From Amylostereum areolatum (taxonomy: Eukaryota; Basidiomycota; Agaricomycetes; Russulales; Stereaceae), in NCBI GenBank assembly GCA_012932865.1, contig SAXG01000023.1:186001-250000 (forward strand): a stretch of DNA of 64,000 nt, written 5' to 3'. The notes beneath the pieces were generated by a model. That model worked only from the letters and a program-made list of their open reading frames with translations, ran no database searches and had not been told where the DNA came from. Both the position numbers and the translations under genes were made by a program. Positions 1-10,868 of this stretch are shown here, in pieces (the stretch's first letter is position 1; the number at the start of each line of letters is the position of its first letter).

Positions 1-2074
1 AAAACTCACCACAACATTAAAAGGGACCCCGCCATCCAGGAGAGAGTCGTCCGTATAGGGAGCGCTTGGAGAACCATGTCGAGAATGGTGATAAAAATTC
101 TGGCCGGAGTCCAACACCTGCGTTGGGTGAGTATGCACATGGTCGGGATTATCGAGGCCCGAGAAATCCATCGAACTGTGGGCCGAGACCGTAACCAGAG
201 TGGAGGAATTTAAGTACCGCTGCTCTGAAGGTGGGAGGGAGGGAGGACGTGCAAGGTCGACAGAGGAAAGATGAGGCATAGCCTGTGAGGTATACGAGTA
301 GTTCATAGGATGAAGGAGGTGGGTACGAGTACGAGTGGACAGATGTAAAAAGTCGGAGGCGGGAAGAGTAAGTGACAGATGGAAGAGAGCGCGACACAAC
401 GAGCTCGTGGGGGGAAGAAGAGAGAGGTAAGGAAAAAGGGAGGCTTGTTGATACCGAGGCGGGAGCGACCGATCTTGGAATCGAGCGGCACGTGAGTTAA
501 CAAGAATCGAGCTCAGGTAAGCATCGCAGATTCAACTGAATAATGTGGAGTCGCGATGGACGAGCGCGGTTTGGCCTTACGGTCAGCTGTATCGGGAGCG
601 TTGGCTCGGACTGCGCGCAGATGGATGGATGGATCGACGAGGAGTCTGGTATTGTAGGCCACTCCTAACAAACCAAGATGTCAGGCGGATTCACATCATC
701 TGAGCCGCGGGACGGATAAGGGCGAGGTTAAGGATACTCACGTCGCCAGAAAGTTCTATCTCCCTGGCTCAGCGGCTGAGCGATTTGGTCGCTCTCATTG
801 TGGTCTGCAAGAAACGCGGGATGGTGGTCGCACGCTACCCAGCTGAGACCATTGACGTCACTCGCGACCGGCGAGAGGATCGCGTTGATCCCCGTAAGTG
901 GCTAATGCACCAGCGTCACAGCTTTTCAATCGGCTGAAGAACAAAGGAGACAGCAGGGCGGACGTACCGTTGCCCATATGCACGAGGAAGATGGCGGTGG
1001 GGGGGAGGGGGCCTTGGCGAGCGCGTTCGCTTGCGGATTGGCTAACAGCGGGGTCGCACGGCCTTCTGCACTTGCGGAGGATGCTGCCTTGCCAGGCACT
1101 CGGCGCTTGGTTAGAAAGATGAACTTCAGCTGTGTTCGAGAGGCCGCCATCCTTTGGGTTGGATGCGTAGGGAGGGACACGAAGAGGTCGTCGAGGTCCG
1201 TCGGCGCGCCGCCCGGGGAGGTGGGAGAACAGGAGGGTGTGCTTGCGAGCACACTGGTGTCCAGTGCTAGTGCGCGGACTTATGTAGAGGAATGTCTGCC
1301 GTTAGTGCTTTCCGGTTGCAAAAATGACACACGTACGTGTCATCCCACGCCGCGGGTGTGTCGCGCTCGTCTCCATGTGTTTGCATTGCACGCGTCGTCC
1401 TCTTTTTGCGCTCGTATCCCTCGGCTTTGCCTCCCTCACAGACACTGTGACTTAGCGGAGGACGGTGCCAGGGTGGCTCCGGGTTGCGGATTTCGACGGG
1501 CCCGGGTGTGTTAGTGTTGGCTGCAATGCGGGGAAGGGAGGACACCGAGTGAGCGTGAGGGATCCTTGGACCTCGATCAAACTCACTGCTTGGTGCCCTA
1601 CCCACCATACATGCAGTCTCCTATCTTGAGCACTTCTGCCGCACTGCTCGTAACGCCGGCGGCGGCTACCTAAGTGCAGGAGAATGTGGGGAAGAGAAAC
1701 TGAGACACGAACCGGTCGCGGCGACGCGTCTCGTTCGATGACGTAAGCGTGAGAGAGGTGCCGCTCTCAAACATATCAAGTCGACAGTTTCACGGGGACA
1801 CTTTCTCTCTACATATTTTTGCTTGGTAGATAGTATGTATAAAGATGTATATCCCAAATTTCCGGGCAGTGGGAGCATTGTGCTCGATCTTCGGAATCCA
1901 ATTGTTGCTCGCGCTTCGGACTTCTCGAGACGAGTTGCCGCCGGTTTCACTCCGCCCTTCGTCGGTCTCTCGTGCAACAACCATGTGCACGCCGCTTTGA
2001 ACGGAAACACAGCGAGATCCAGTGAGTGTCTTTAATGAAGATGTCATACATGTCTCGCCTCCTGATTATCACCT
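1..2074. other. no recognised gene
   Basis: I see no convincing coding signal here. The open frames present, for example on the plus strand around 978-1514, have low-complexity or unnatural composition and no recognisable motif. The part next to 2074 may contain the terminus of the Tnp2-type transposon whose transposase ends at 2075, but I found no matching terminal inverted repeat on the other side. Confidence 0.5.
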
Positions 2075-5000
2075 TCAAGCCTCGTCAATCCCTTCCATCC
2101 CCGCTCGTTCGTCTTCGTCATCCGGTTCTTCGTCGTCCTTGTCGACTAACATTGTCATATCCAGGCCCGGCTTCTCGTCCAGAAAATATAGAGACGTGTT
2201 CGCAGGATTCTCGTGTTTCCACGGAATCATCGCGACAACGGACTGGATATCTTTTACCTCAACCACAGCAAGGTGTTTGTCGGCTTCGTATGACGCCACC
2301 CAAACCGTGTTGTACGATGACTGAAGCAATGCTTGGTCTGGCTCCCCAAAGACGGAAATTAGGGCGAAGCTCTGGGTGATATCATCCTCCATCTGGGCAT
2401 TAAAGTATGCTTGGATCTCAGCAATAAATGTGGCACCGTCGGAGATGACCTGACCGTCCCATCAACAGGTAGCTCTCCCATGATTGTAGGTTAGAAGCGC
2501 ACCTTCACATTGCGGCTGCGACGAATCTGATCCTGGCGGCGTAACCCTTCCTTCCACAGGGCGGTAGTGGTCTGGCCGTTTGGGAGACGGAGGCGTGCCC
2601 ATCGCCTATACCTGGGACGCCAACCATCTTTGAGCTCGATGTTTGAGTTCTCCATGTACGTGCGGATTGCAGCAGCGGCCTCGTTGCGAAATGTGTGTGG
2701 ATAACGGTCCTTTGCGGTGAGGAGAACAAATCCATCTCCTAGGTCATATGCTCCGCGCGGGAGTCGTCGTGTTTGATTGTAAGGTCGATCTGGTTCTATA
2801 TCCGGCATCCCAACTTTGAGGGCATTGACGGATGCACGACGGACGGCGCGCTGCTCCAGGTTAGCGTAGTAATGGTGATCTTGCTTGATTTCACGACCCA
2901 GGTTCCCGATTGTGTTCTCTAGGGTCCACTGTGAAGCGAGTGCACCAGGGCCAATTCGCATAACCTCCGGTGCGAGATGGGATAAGCCGTGAACGCACTG
3001 TCGCACGAAGTGGAGTCGTTCGGGCTTGCCTTGGCAGTAGAGCTCCTCAAACTCCTCCGTAAACTCCAAGATGGCCTGGTGAGCGAGAGGGATTTGTGTG
3101 GCTTGTATGCTGCGCTGCTGGAGAATCCTGATTGCATACACGAGTTTGCAAAAATTCTGCCAATATGGGAGTGGGAGTATTCCATACAGCAGTGCTGGTG
3201 CTAGTCCAAAAATCCAAAGGCAGAATTCCCAAGCCTTGTAACCGCTGTTGATGGTTTCTGCAGGATCCCGCGGTGGACGATCGAATGAACCTGGAAGATA
3301 GCATCGAGCCGCTGCGACGGCTGCTCCATGCGCTTTCCAAACCGCTCCGACGAGAGTCATCCAGACCCATGTTTCTCTCGAGTCCTTGGGATCGCAATCA
3401 ATTGTACCGCGCCACAATGCAATGAGGAGAGATGTGATGTTGAGGGTGAGAATATGCATGATGTCTATTGCAAAACAACCCGGGACACCCAGGAAACGAT
3501 TGCGCGGGAGCGCGCTGAAGATACTCGGCTTGCATATCCCTGTGGCCTTGCGTTGTTCTTTGAATTCCGCATTTGTCTCCGATGCAAGTACTTTTTTGAG
3601 GTTCTCCTGATAGTTGGCATCTGACCGTGTTGGAAGTTGGTAGACATCGTATGAATCATGATCGCAACCTGCAATCGAATAGCCGGGAGGTTTTGCAAGG
3701 GCAGGGAAGTAGTGGGATGCCCCTTGTTTGTGTCTCCCTTTTAGCCCACAATAAAGACGGCACCCATAGGCGCCGTGGTGGGGGACTTGTCCATTCATAA
3801 AAGCTAAACCGGGGCCGTCCGCGAGGCCGAGGTAGAAATATATGAACGATGTGTAGACCTCATTGATGCGAGCGTCCCACACGCGCAGGCCCTCCTTTTG
3901 CAGAGCAACAAGATGGTGTAGCCCAGGGAACATGAAGGAGTCCAAGTTCTTCGGCTTTCGTGGTCCCCGAATGAGCCCCCCGATGATCACATACTCCTTC
4001 TTGTATCGCAGCTCCGGGGACAGATTCATGTTGACCCAGATGTAGAACCAGCAATCCGACTGCTTGTAACGATAGAGCTGGGCCCCATCCCATGATGCCA
4101 TTACGACGATATCGTGCTCGGAGAGGTCGCCTCGGTCGACTGCAGCGAGGTAATCGCTACCGGCATAGACATCGTCGTAGACTTTGATACCCTCACCACG
4201 TGCAAGGCCTTCGCGGATCTGGACTGTGCGATTATGACGGTGTTGCATATTCACTGCGCCTTCCGGGGAACGATACAGTGCCTGCAGTTGCGGACCGAGG
4301 GGAAGTGTAAGGTATTGTTTGACTGGGTGCTGTTCCATCCTACCCGTCCGTCCAGTCGGCTTCATGCACCACCGTGGTTTCTTGCACTCGGGGCACACCT
4401 CCCGCTCCGAAAAGGGACCTGTAAAAGCGACACAAGAGTCTTCACACATGTCCGTCATAACCGGAACCACTCCTGAGATAGCCGCAATTTTTTTTTGCAT
4501 TTCATGTAGGGAGAGAACATCTGTAGAAGCCGTATGGCGGTGGATGGCGTTGATAGAGTCGACGTAGGAGTCATTGGAGCCGGGGGTAGAAGCTAGAAAA
4601 ATATCGAGACAGAGGCGGTGGTCCTTGGACAGCTCCGGCTGAAACTCGTATGGGCGAGCCATCCGAACACGCGCATCCTCCGGTAGGCAGTCAGACTCCA
4701 GAGTTGCATCCTTCAACTGATTGATAAACTCCAGCGCCGTCTTTAATCCAGGAAGATGTGCCACAATCGCGTCGGGCCCAAGATCGAGCGGCCCATTGGG
4801 TTGATCGTCGGGTACAGCATCGGGCTGAACATGACGCAGTGTTCCCCCGCCCTCGCGGACTGCCCGGTCTTCGGCACGATCAATGAGCGGCTCGATGTCC
4901 TCCCCATCGGGTGTCTCATTTTGTGGATCCGGTTCGGGATATTCACGCTCGCGTGCATCTGGATGAACGACTGTGTCGTCTCCGTCTAGAGGCAGAGGAG

Positions 5001-5758
5001 AACTTTGACTCACAGTATTCTAGTCGGAGGATGGTTAGCCTAGCTATTGAAGGCATTTTGTATACGGTTAGGTACCTGGGTGTGCGGCAGCGTGGCATCA
5101 ACCAATTCCACATCTTCGGCCGTGGCATGTTCGTCACTAACCTCCTGTCACCGCCGACCGATGTCGAGTCAGTGACTTGAGGCTGAGAGAAAATGGAATA
5201 CCCTACGTCTGAATTGGTGCCCCTTCCATCCACGTTGAGACTGCCGTCATTGCCATCTTCATCCAAAATGTCCTAGAGAAACGCAGCAGGTTGTATTAGC
5301 AGACAACTCGGAGGCCACACCGGCGACCGATGACCACGAAGTGGAAACAGGTTTGCTCACCATGGAATCATTTTTTGGGTACGCTTCATGTGTGACACTG
5401 TCCCCTGCCAGTAATTGAGGGACCTCGAGATGTAGACGCTTTGCATCCCGGTCATTGTCATCCTCTCGGTCCCTGTGTGGAGTACGAGAACGACGCGAAC
5501 CCCCCTCTGTACTGAGTGTAAGTTCTTCGAAGTACAACGATACAGGGGCACCCGAAACGCACCTTGATTGGAGTCCTCTCGGTCCCCCTCGTCCAAATCC
5601 GTGACAGGAAGGGGGGCCTGTGTCGATATTTCCTGGGCTGCGTTGGAGTCCATGTCCATGATTCTCTTGTGCTCGTACCATGTCGTCCGAGAAACGCTGT
5701 GGAGAATCTTGCAGTATCGTGGACAGTCGCACCAGAATTGCCGCTTTGTGTGGTCCAT
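2075..5758 (-). CDS. Tnp2-type (CACTA superfamily) DDE transposase, multi-exon
   Basis: This encodes a cut-and-paste transposase of the Transposase_21/Tnp2 family, which acts on its own transposon ends. The chosen ATG at 5758 is followed at once by a short Cys-rich segment (CDCPRYCK), as is usual at the N-terminus of fungal Tnp2 proteins. Short exons follow (about 5260-5500 and 5100-5260), then a large exon of about 840 codons (5012-2503). It carries a Cys pair motif (CPECKKPRW), the region around SWDGAQLY that should hold a catalytic Asp, a conserved HHGAYGCRLYC segment, and FAIDIMHI. The frame would stop at 2491, but a 53-base GT-AG intron just before it joins a natural acidic C-terminal exon ending at 2075. 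The large exon contains no internal stop, so the gene may be functional. The family call is strong; the exact 5' exons are less sure. No partner gene or terminal repeats were identified. Confidence 0.8.
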
Positions 5759-6030
5759 GCGGCAGAATGTATCACAAGACGGGGAAGGTGGGACGCAGGT
5801 CAAGACGACAAGTAGTATGTGGATGCAGCAAACTTCGCGTTACGCGCTACTACACATCCATCATATGACCGTACCTACGTGCGCCTGTCAAATTCTTAGA
5901 CACTCTCACCGGCCTGTCAAAGAAACCGAAAAGCTCGCTTCATACTAAGACGACTTGCCGATGTATCAAAAAAAGTACAACTGTATTCGTGTACACTAGC
6001 ACGCGTCCCTACACATCTACCGAGCCCTGC

Positions 6031-6770
6031 TCACTGGATCTCTTCCTGCTCCTTCTTTATCAGTCCTTCGCGTGATACAACGCGTGCACGCTTGCTGCCT
6101 GCAGGAGGTGCAGAGAACATGCCGCGGACACCCTCGCAATATCCGGCATTGTCCTCGTCATCCTCGAGTCCTAGCATTTGCAAGGTCGTCCGTTTCTTTC
6201 TTTTACCAACAGAATGGCGTGGGCTCTGCATCATGGTCCCCGTGGGACGCATCGGGACTGGCGCGGTGTCAACTTGAGCGGGCATGATGTTCTCTATCGG
6301 CAATCAGTTGGATAGTGTACAGATCGCACATGAAGAACGACGCACCTTTGCCTACGTCCACCTCCGAGTAACTCGTGCTTGCTTTGAGAGCAGGGGCTAG
6401 CGGCGGAGGTGTAGCTGATGGAGAACCTGCTGTGATCGACACATGAGCTTGACGAGGTAACAGACAAACAGTAAATTACGCACCCAGTGGTAGTACCAGA
6501 GCTTCCTCTTTGACCCCGGCCTCGCCGACAGGAGAGGTAGGCTTCAGGAGTGCCCCCTTTTTGGCACGCAAGCTGCCATCCTCTTGGAAAATGCGTAGCC
6601 TCTGGAAGAATCGTCCAAGTATCGTCGGTAAGCCAGGATGAACACAGAGTCAAAAGACAAACACCTACGATAGGTTGAAGGTACTTGGGGTCGAGTACCA
6701 GTTCAGGGATGTTGACAGAATTGTCCGTGAAGATCGTGACGTTCGATTCGTTGCGATCGTCGGAAGACAT
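6031..6770 (-). CDS. small four-exon protein of unknown function
   Basis: I do not recognise the family. Four exons join cleanly. The ATG at 6770 opens MSSDDRNESNVTIF; introns with donors GTAGGT, GTGCGT and GTGCGT and normal AG acceptors join in matching phases, and the stop is at 6031. The product is about 190 residues. A hydrophilic first half ends in a Pro/Ala-rich linker. The C-terminal half has a basic patch (GKRKKRTT) followed by LGLEDDEDN and a second basic patch (GSKRARVV), which look like nuclear localisation signals. The three consistent splices make a real gene likely. It lies in the same direction as the Tnp2 transposase but about 270 bases upstream of it, and I see no reason to link the two. 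A nuclear role is inference only. Confidence 0.6.
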
Positions 6771-7076
6771 TGTGCGGTAGGCGACGAGGAGGAGGCCGTG
6801 TGATACTTTCAGTAGTAGTAAGTAGAGGCCACTTCGGAGAGATTGCGAGGGACGGACCTACCGCAGAAAACAGTGACGTTCCCACGCCAGAACTGCATCT
6901 CACATCGCAAAACATCGACAAGGCAAGGGCCAAGTAGACCAGAATCGGAGGCTGTATTCGAAAAGAGGAGATGGATGGGGTGGGAGGAAGGGCAAACGAC
7001 GCGGCATTACATCTGACTCGCTATGATTACTTTCCCATCACTTCTCACGCCTTCCATTCCCTTTGTTTCCGTCTCA
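6771..7076. other. intergenic, nothing recognised
   Basis: This is the gap between two minus-strand genes. It should contain the promoter of the small gene starting at 6770 and the 3' end of the coiled-coil gene stopping at 7077. No distinct motif was seen. Confidence 0.5.
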
Positions 7077-9070
7077 TTACGGTGCGTTTTGACTGGGAGG
7101 CCTCAGCGCCTCGTTGTCCACCCTCAGCGTCGTATTCTCCTGCTCCAGCCGATCGAGTTTCTTCTGCGCAGCGTCCAGCGCCGCCGCCGCCCCCACGTAC
7201 TGCGCCCGCGCTGCCCGCAGCGCATCCTCCTGCTGCGAGAGGACATTGGCGTGTTCGGCCTGGAGCGCAGCCATCACGACGACGTGCTCGCGCACCTGAG
7301 CGTGGTACCGTTCCTCCTGCTCGTCGATCGTCGCGCGCGCGCCCCGGAGCGCCACGACGCCGCCCGCATGCTGGAAGCGCGCAGCCTGGAGGCTGTCCTT
7401 GCACTCCGCGAGCTCGAGCACCACTTCGACCTCTTCCTCCTCCCGCAGCGCGGCCAGCGCCTCGAGCGCCTCGAGCTGCGCCATCGCTTCGCTGTACCGC
7501 GTCTGCGTCGCCGCGGACTGTGCCCGCGCGTCCTCGCGCCGCATTTCGCATTCCAGGAAGCGCGCCTCGAGCTCGGCGTGCCGCTGCTTGGCGCTGCCGA
7601 GCTGGCGCTCGAGCCGCTTGCGGATCTCCTGACAGGCGCCGTATTTCGGTTGCCAGTCGGAGGGCGAGGGGGCGGCCGTCGGGGGCTGGGAGAACGTCGG
7701 GGGACCGAACTGGGGCTGGGCTGGCATGTCGACTTCCATGGCCTCGTCTGGCGCGGGCGGGTCGAGGATTGCGCGCGAGGAGCCCCGGCGGGTGGGCGAG
7801 GGTGGGACGTCGTCGAGGATCAGCGTGGGCTGTCGTGCGGGGAGGCGGGGCGCGGATTCGGGGGTGGGCAACGATGCCGCGGGGTCGAAGGAGGTCGGTT
7901 TGCGAGGGGTCGTGGTGGATTGACTGGATGGTGTGGGGGTCAGCGTCGGTGAAGACGAACGGGAGACGGATGAGACGTACAGAGTGTGGGTGTCAGGAAT
8001 GAGGATGGAGGGCATGGGTCCGTCTTCGAGCGTGTGGCTGGTGGTTCTTACCGTCAGGGATGCAGAGGAGCAGGACGGGCAAAGGGACGCACGACGAGCC
8101 CGACGGTCCTGCGGCGGAGAACGATCCTTGTGGACTGTGATGGGCGGTGCGGTCGCTCTCCTCGACGCGGATGGCGCGCTTCTCGGCGGCCTGGAGGGCT
8201 TGGATGGTTTGCTTGAGGTCCGCGACGGCCTCCTGCAGCTCCGCGCGCGCGTCGTCGCGGTCGTCCTCGGTTGCTTTCAGCTGGGCCTTCAGCGCGCGCA
8301 AGCTCTCCTTCGCCTCAAGCAGCTCCGCGCGGATCTGCCATCGTTCGACGGGTGTGACGATGGCATACGCAAAGGAAGGAAAAGAACGACACGTACCTCC
8401 GCTTTCGTGGCATCCCGCTTGCCCGGGAATTGTCGGCGGATCTTCGCCATGAACTGGTGGTACGCGTCTGCGCCGCCGTAGCGGATGTCCCGCGCGACGG
8501 CGGTCTCTGCGAGCCTGCACGCGCCCGCGTCAGCCTTGCTACTAGACATACACGCGCTCTCCTTGGAGAGGACGTACCCTTCCTTCACCGCGTCACAGAG
8601 CACGTAGCCGTTGCCTTCAAGGCGTATGTATCCCGAGCGCTCCTGCAGGTGCAGCGTGTACACGTCAGCTGGGAACTGTCATTGAGAAACGTGGGCTGGG
8701 TGGACGTCACGTACGGCTTTGCCGATGCCGAGTGTATTGATGTAGCCATTGATCCTGCCCACGGAGCCCGGGAGGTGATCGTGGTTCCGTGCGGCATGTT
8801 GTCGTACTGAACGTCGAACGACGAGAACCGTTTGTACTCTGCGTTCTGTAAGTAGGAAGATGGTGGTTGTGAGACGCACGTTGCTGCTGTATTTGTTCCG
8901 TCGTGAGAGGGTCGGGAGCGACGTCGTTTCCGGAGGGGTCAAACGTTGGGTAGGCGAAGGTGCCCAGCGTGCCTGCACGAGAGTCAAACGTCGAGGGTCA
9001 GGATGAGAGCTCTAAATGGGCATGGAAAGCAGGATACGAGGTACGTACGAGCGAGATAGGATGGTTGCAT
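7077..9070 (-). CDS. coiled-coil protein of unknown function, multi-exon
   Basis: I do not recognise the family. The gene reads from an ATG at 9070 through at least six exons to a stop at 7077. The N-terminal exons give a compact globular-looking part (GRINGYINTLGIGKA, then a segment around YTLHLQERSGYIRLEG, then RYGGADAYHQFMAKIRRQFPG). Next comes a Glu/Ala/Arg heptad region (RAELLEAKESLRALKAQL), then a Ser/Thr/Pro-rich disordered linker. The C-terminus is a long coiled coil of about 170 residues with repeated Glu, Ala, Arg and Gln and very high GC content. Plausible introns include one at about 8340-8395 (donor GTACGT) and one at about 8655-8695. A scaffold or cytoskeletal role would be a guess. 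The exon chain in the 5' third is less certain than the coiled-coil exons. Confidence 0.6.
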
Positions 9071-9960
9071 GTGGCACGAAAGCTGCTTGGGTGTACCGGG
9101 GGATCTTGAAGAATCTTGATGGGTGAGGGAGCACTATTCCAGCCCACCATCCGATGTCATTTTATGGGCCGAGCGTCACGAAGGGGAGTCGACGGCGTGT
9201 TTTGCACGAGACGATGGAACGAGGAATCAGGATACGCTCTTGCATATGTCGGCGCAATGCTCGCTTAGGCCAAGTCGCGAGGTGATAACAAATCTGCCCA
9301 TTGACATCCATTGGTTCATTGCATCGGTATTGATATTGAGGCCTTTTGTGGTCTTATCCTTCTTTGGTTGTGCCAAGGAAAAGAACACTGACATGAGGAG
9401 GTCGTGAGATAATGAACGCGCACTGAAGAGCGCGCAGTGTGCATGCCGCAATGGCTGGGGGATTCTGGAGTGGGATATCCCGTGAGGGAGGCTGCTTCAT
9501 GCTTATCTCTCCCTTTGTATCCGAAATCGAAATCGATAGGCTGGTCAGAACAGTAGCGAGACAGCCAAGAGGAGGAAGGGGGTGTACGGACCGCTGAAAA
9601 CCGAGTGAGCAAGTACCCTATCCGAATTCGAAAGAGCACAAAAGTTCCAAAGGGAGGAATTCTCAGCAAACGAACTTGAGTTACAAACGCGGCGACGCCA
9701 CAATGGACCCACATGGACCCACTACTCCCGCCTGTCCTCCTCTGCATTCCCTACAAGCAGCGCCACCCGCACGTCTCCTCCTTGAGGCCCCACCGGCGCT
9801 ACTCCGTCCCGTGTATATCTTCAATGTCGAGCCCGACGGAGCAGGTTTCGACGACGTCGTCCGTCTCATGGGATTACTCGGGCAAGACTGTAAGTTACGA
9901 TATGCATACAACACTAGTAGATATACACCGACACGAAACACGAAGCGCAATCCAACTCAC
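9071..9960. other. intergenic, nothing recognised
   Basis: There is no convincing gene. The short minus-strand frame at about 9316-9747 lacks natural composition. The stretch should contain the promoter of the coiled-coil gene (ATG at 9070) and the 3' end of the DUF427 gene (stop at 9961). Confidence 0.5.
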
Positions 9961-10868
9961 TCAACCAAAGTGCGTCTTCGGCCGTGGTACCTTGTCCCCG
10001 TCGACGAACACGTCCACCTTCTCGTCGTAGAAGGCGACGAAGCCCTTGATGTCCGCGCACTCGAGGTTCGGATTGCGGTACCACCACACGATGCCTTCCG
10101 CCTTTTCGTGGCCGGGGACCTTGAGGTCGTAGTAATTCGCGACGCCCTTCCAGGTCGAGGTGCGTGAGCGTGCGTTGCGCACAGAAGGAAAACGCGGGAG
10201 ACAGACCTTGTAGGGACAGGCCGACATGAGGTCGGAGGACTCGAAGTACTCGAGGCGACAATCGGTTTTCGGGATGTACGTCCGCGTCGGCAGGCCGGTC
10301 TCGTACAGCAAGCGGGCCTTGGTGGTGTTCGCGACCTCGACGCCGTTGAGCTCGACGCGGACGTGGCGCGAAGATTGGAGGACGTCCACACGCTGTTCGG
10401 GAAGGCATCGGCGCCGGATCGGGAAGGGGGGACGGAAGAAACGCACCTTGTACGGATCCTTAGGGTGCACAAAGATCTCCTCGTCCTCCTCGAACCAAGC
10501 GTCGACCTTGTCGAAGCCGATCTTAAGCCAGCCGTTGTGCTCGCCGGACTTGAAGAGCTGGGCGGCGTGCGACGCGCGTCGGTCGCCGACGACGATGTCG
10601 TACTGGTCGGCCTCGGTGGTGCCGCCCGCGTGCTCGAAGTAGATCTCGTCAACGTCGTTGATGGGGATGTAGTAGCTCGGGTAGAAGACGTGCTCCCAGC
10701 TGCGGGGCATCCGATCGAATCAGCGCGCATGTCTGGGTGAGGGGGAGGACCGAAAACGTACACAAGCTTCGCCTTGCGCGTGTCCGCGAGCACCTGGCCC
10801 GACTGGAACACGCGGATGCGTTTGCGCGACTTTTCGGCGTATCCGACGTGCGGGAATGGGATGGACAT
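9961..10868 (-). CDS. DUF427 (NTP_transf_9) domain protein
   Basis: This protein belongs to the DUF427 family, which is mainly bacterial and fungal and has no established biochemical role despite the 'nucleotidyltransferase-like' name. The ATG at 10868 begins MSIPFPHVGYAEKSRKRIRV. Three short introns (about 10695-10755, 10390-10446 and 10158-10206) are needed to keep the domain intact. Two related halves are visible. The first contains WEHVFYPSYYIP. The second contains the family's signature stretch, a Trp-Trp-Tyr-x-Asn-Pro segment followed by IKGFVAFYDEKVDVFVDG. The stop at 9961 follows directly. A tandem arrangement of two DUF427-like units is common in fungi. No targeting signal was seen, so it is probably cytosolic. 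Confidence 0.8.

Noticed and set aside
1324..1343. Short inverted repeat ATGACAC...GTGTCAT
   Set aside because: Seven-base arms with a six-base loop are expected by chance, and there is no associated terminator or gene.
6971..8002. Long plus-strand open frames of more than 300 codons over the coiled-coil gene
   Set aside because: Arg/Ala/Pro-rich composition is typical of frames opposite a GC-rich coiled-coil gene. The minus strand has the natural protein and introns.
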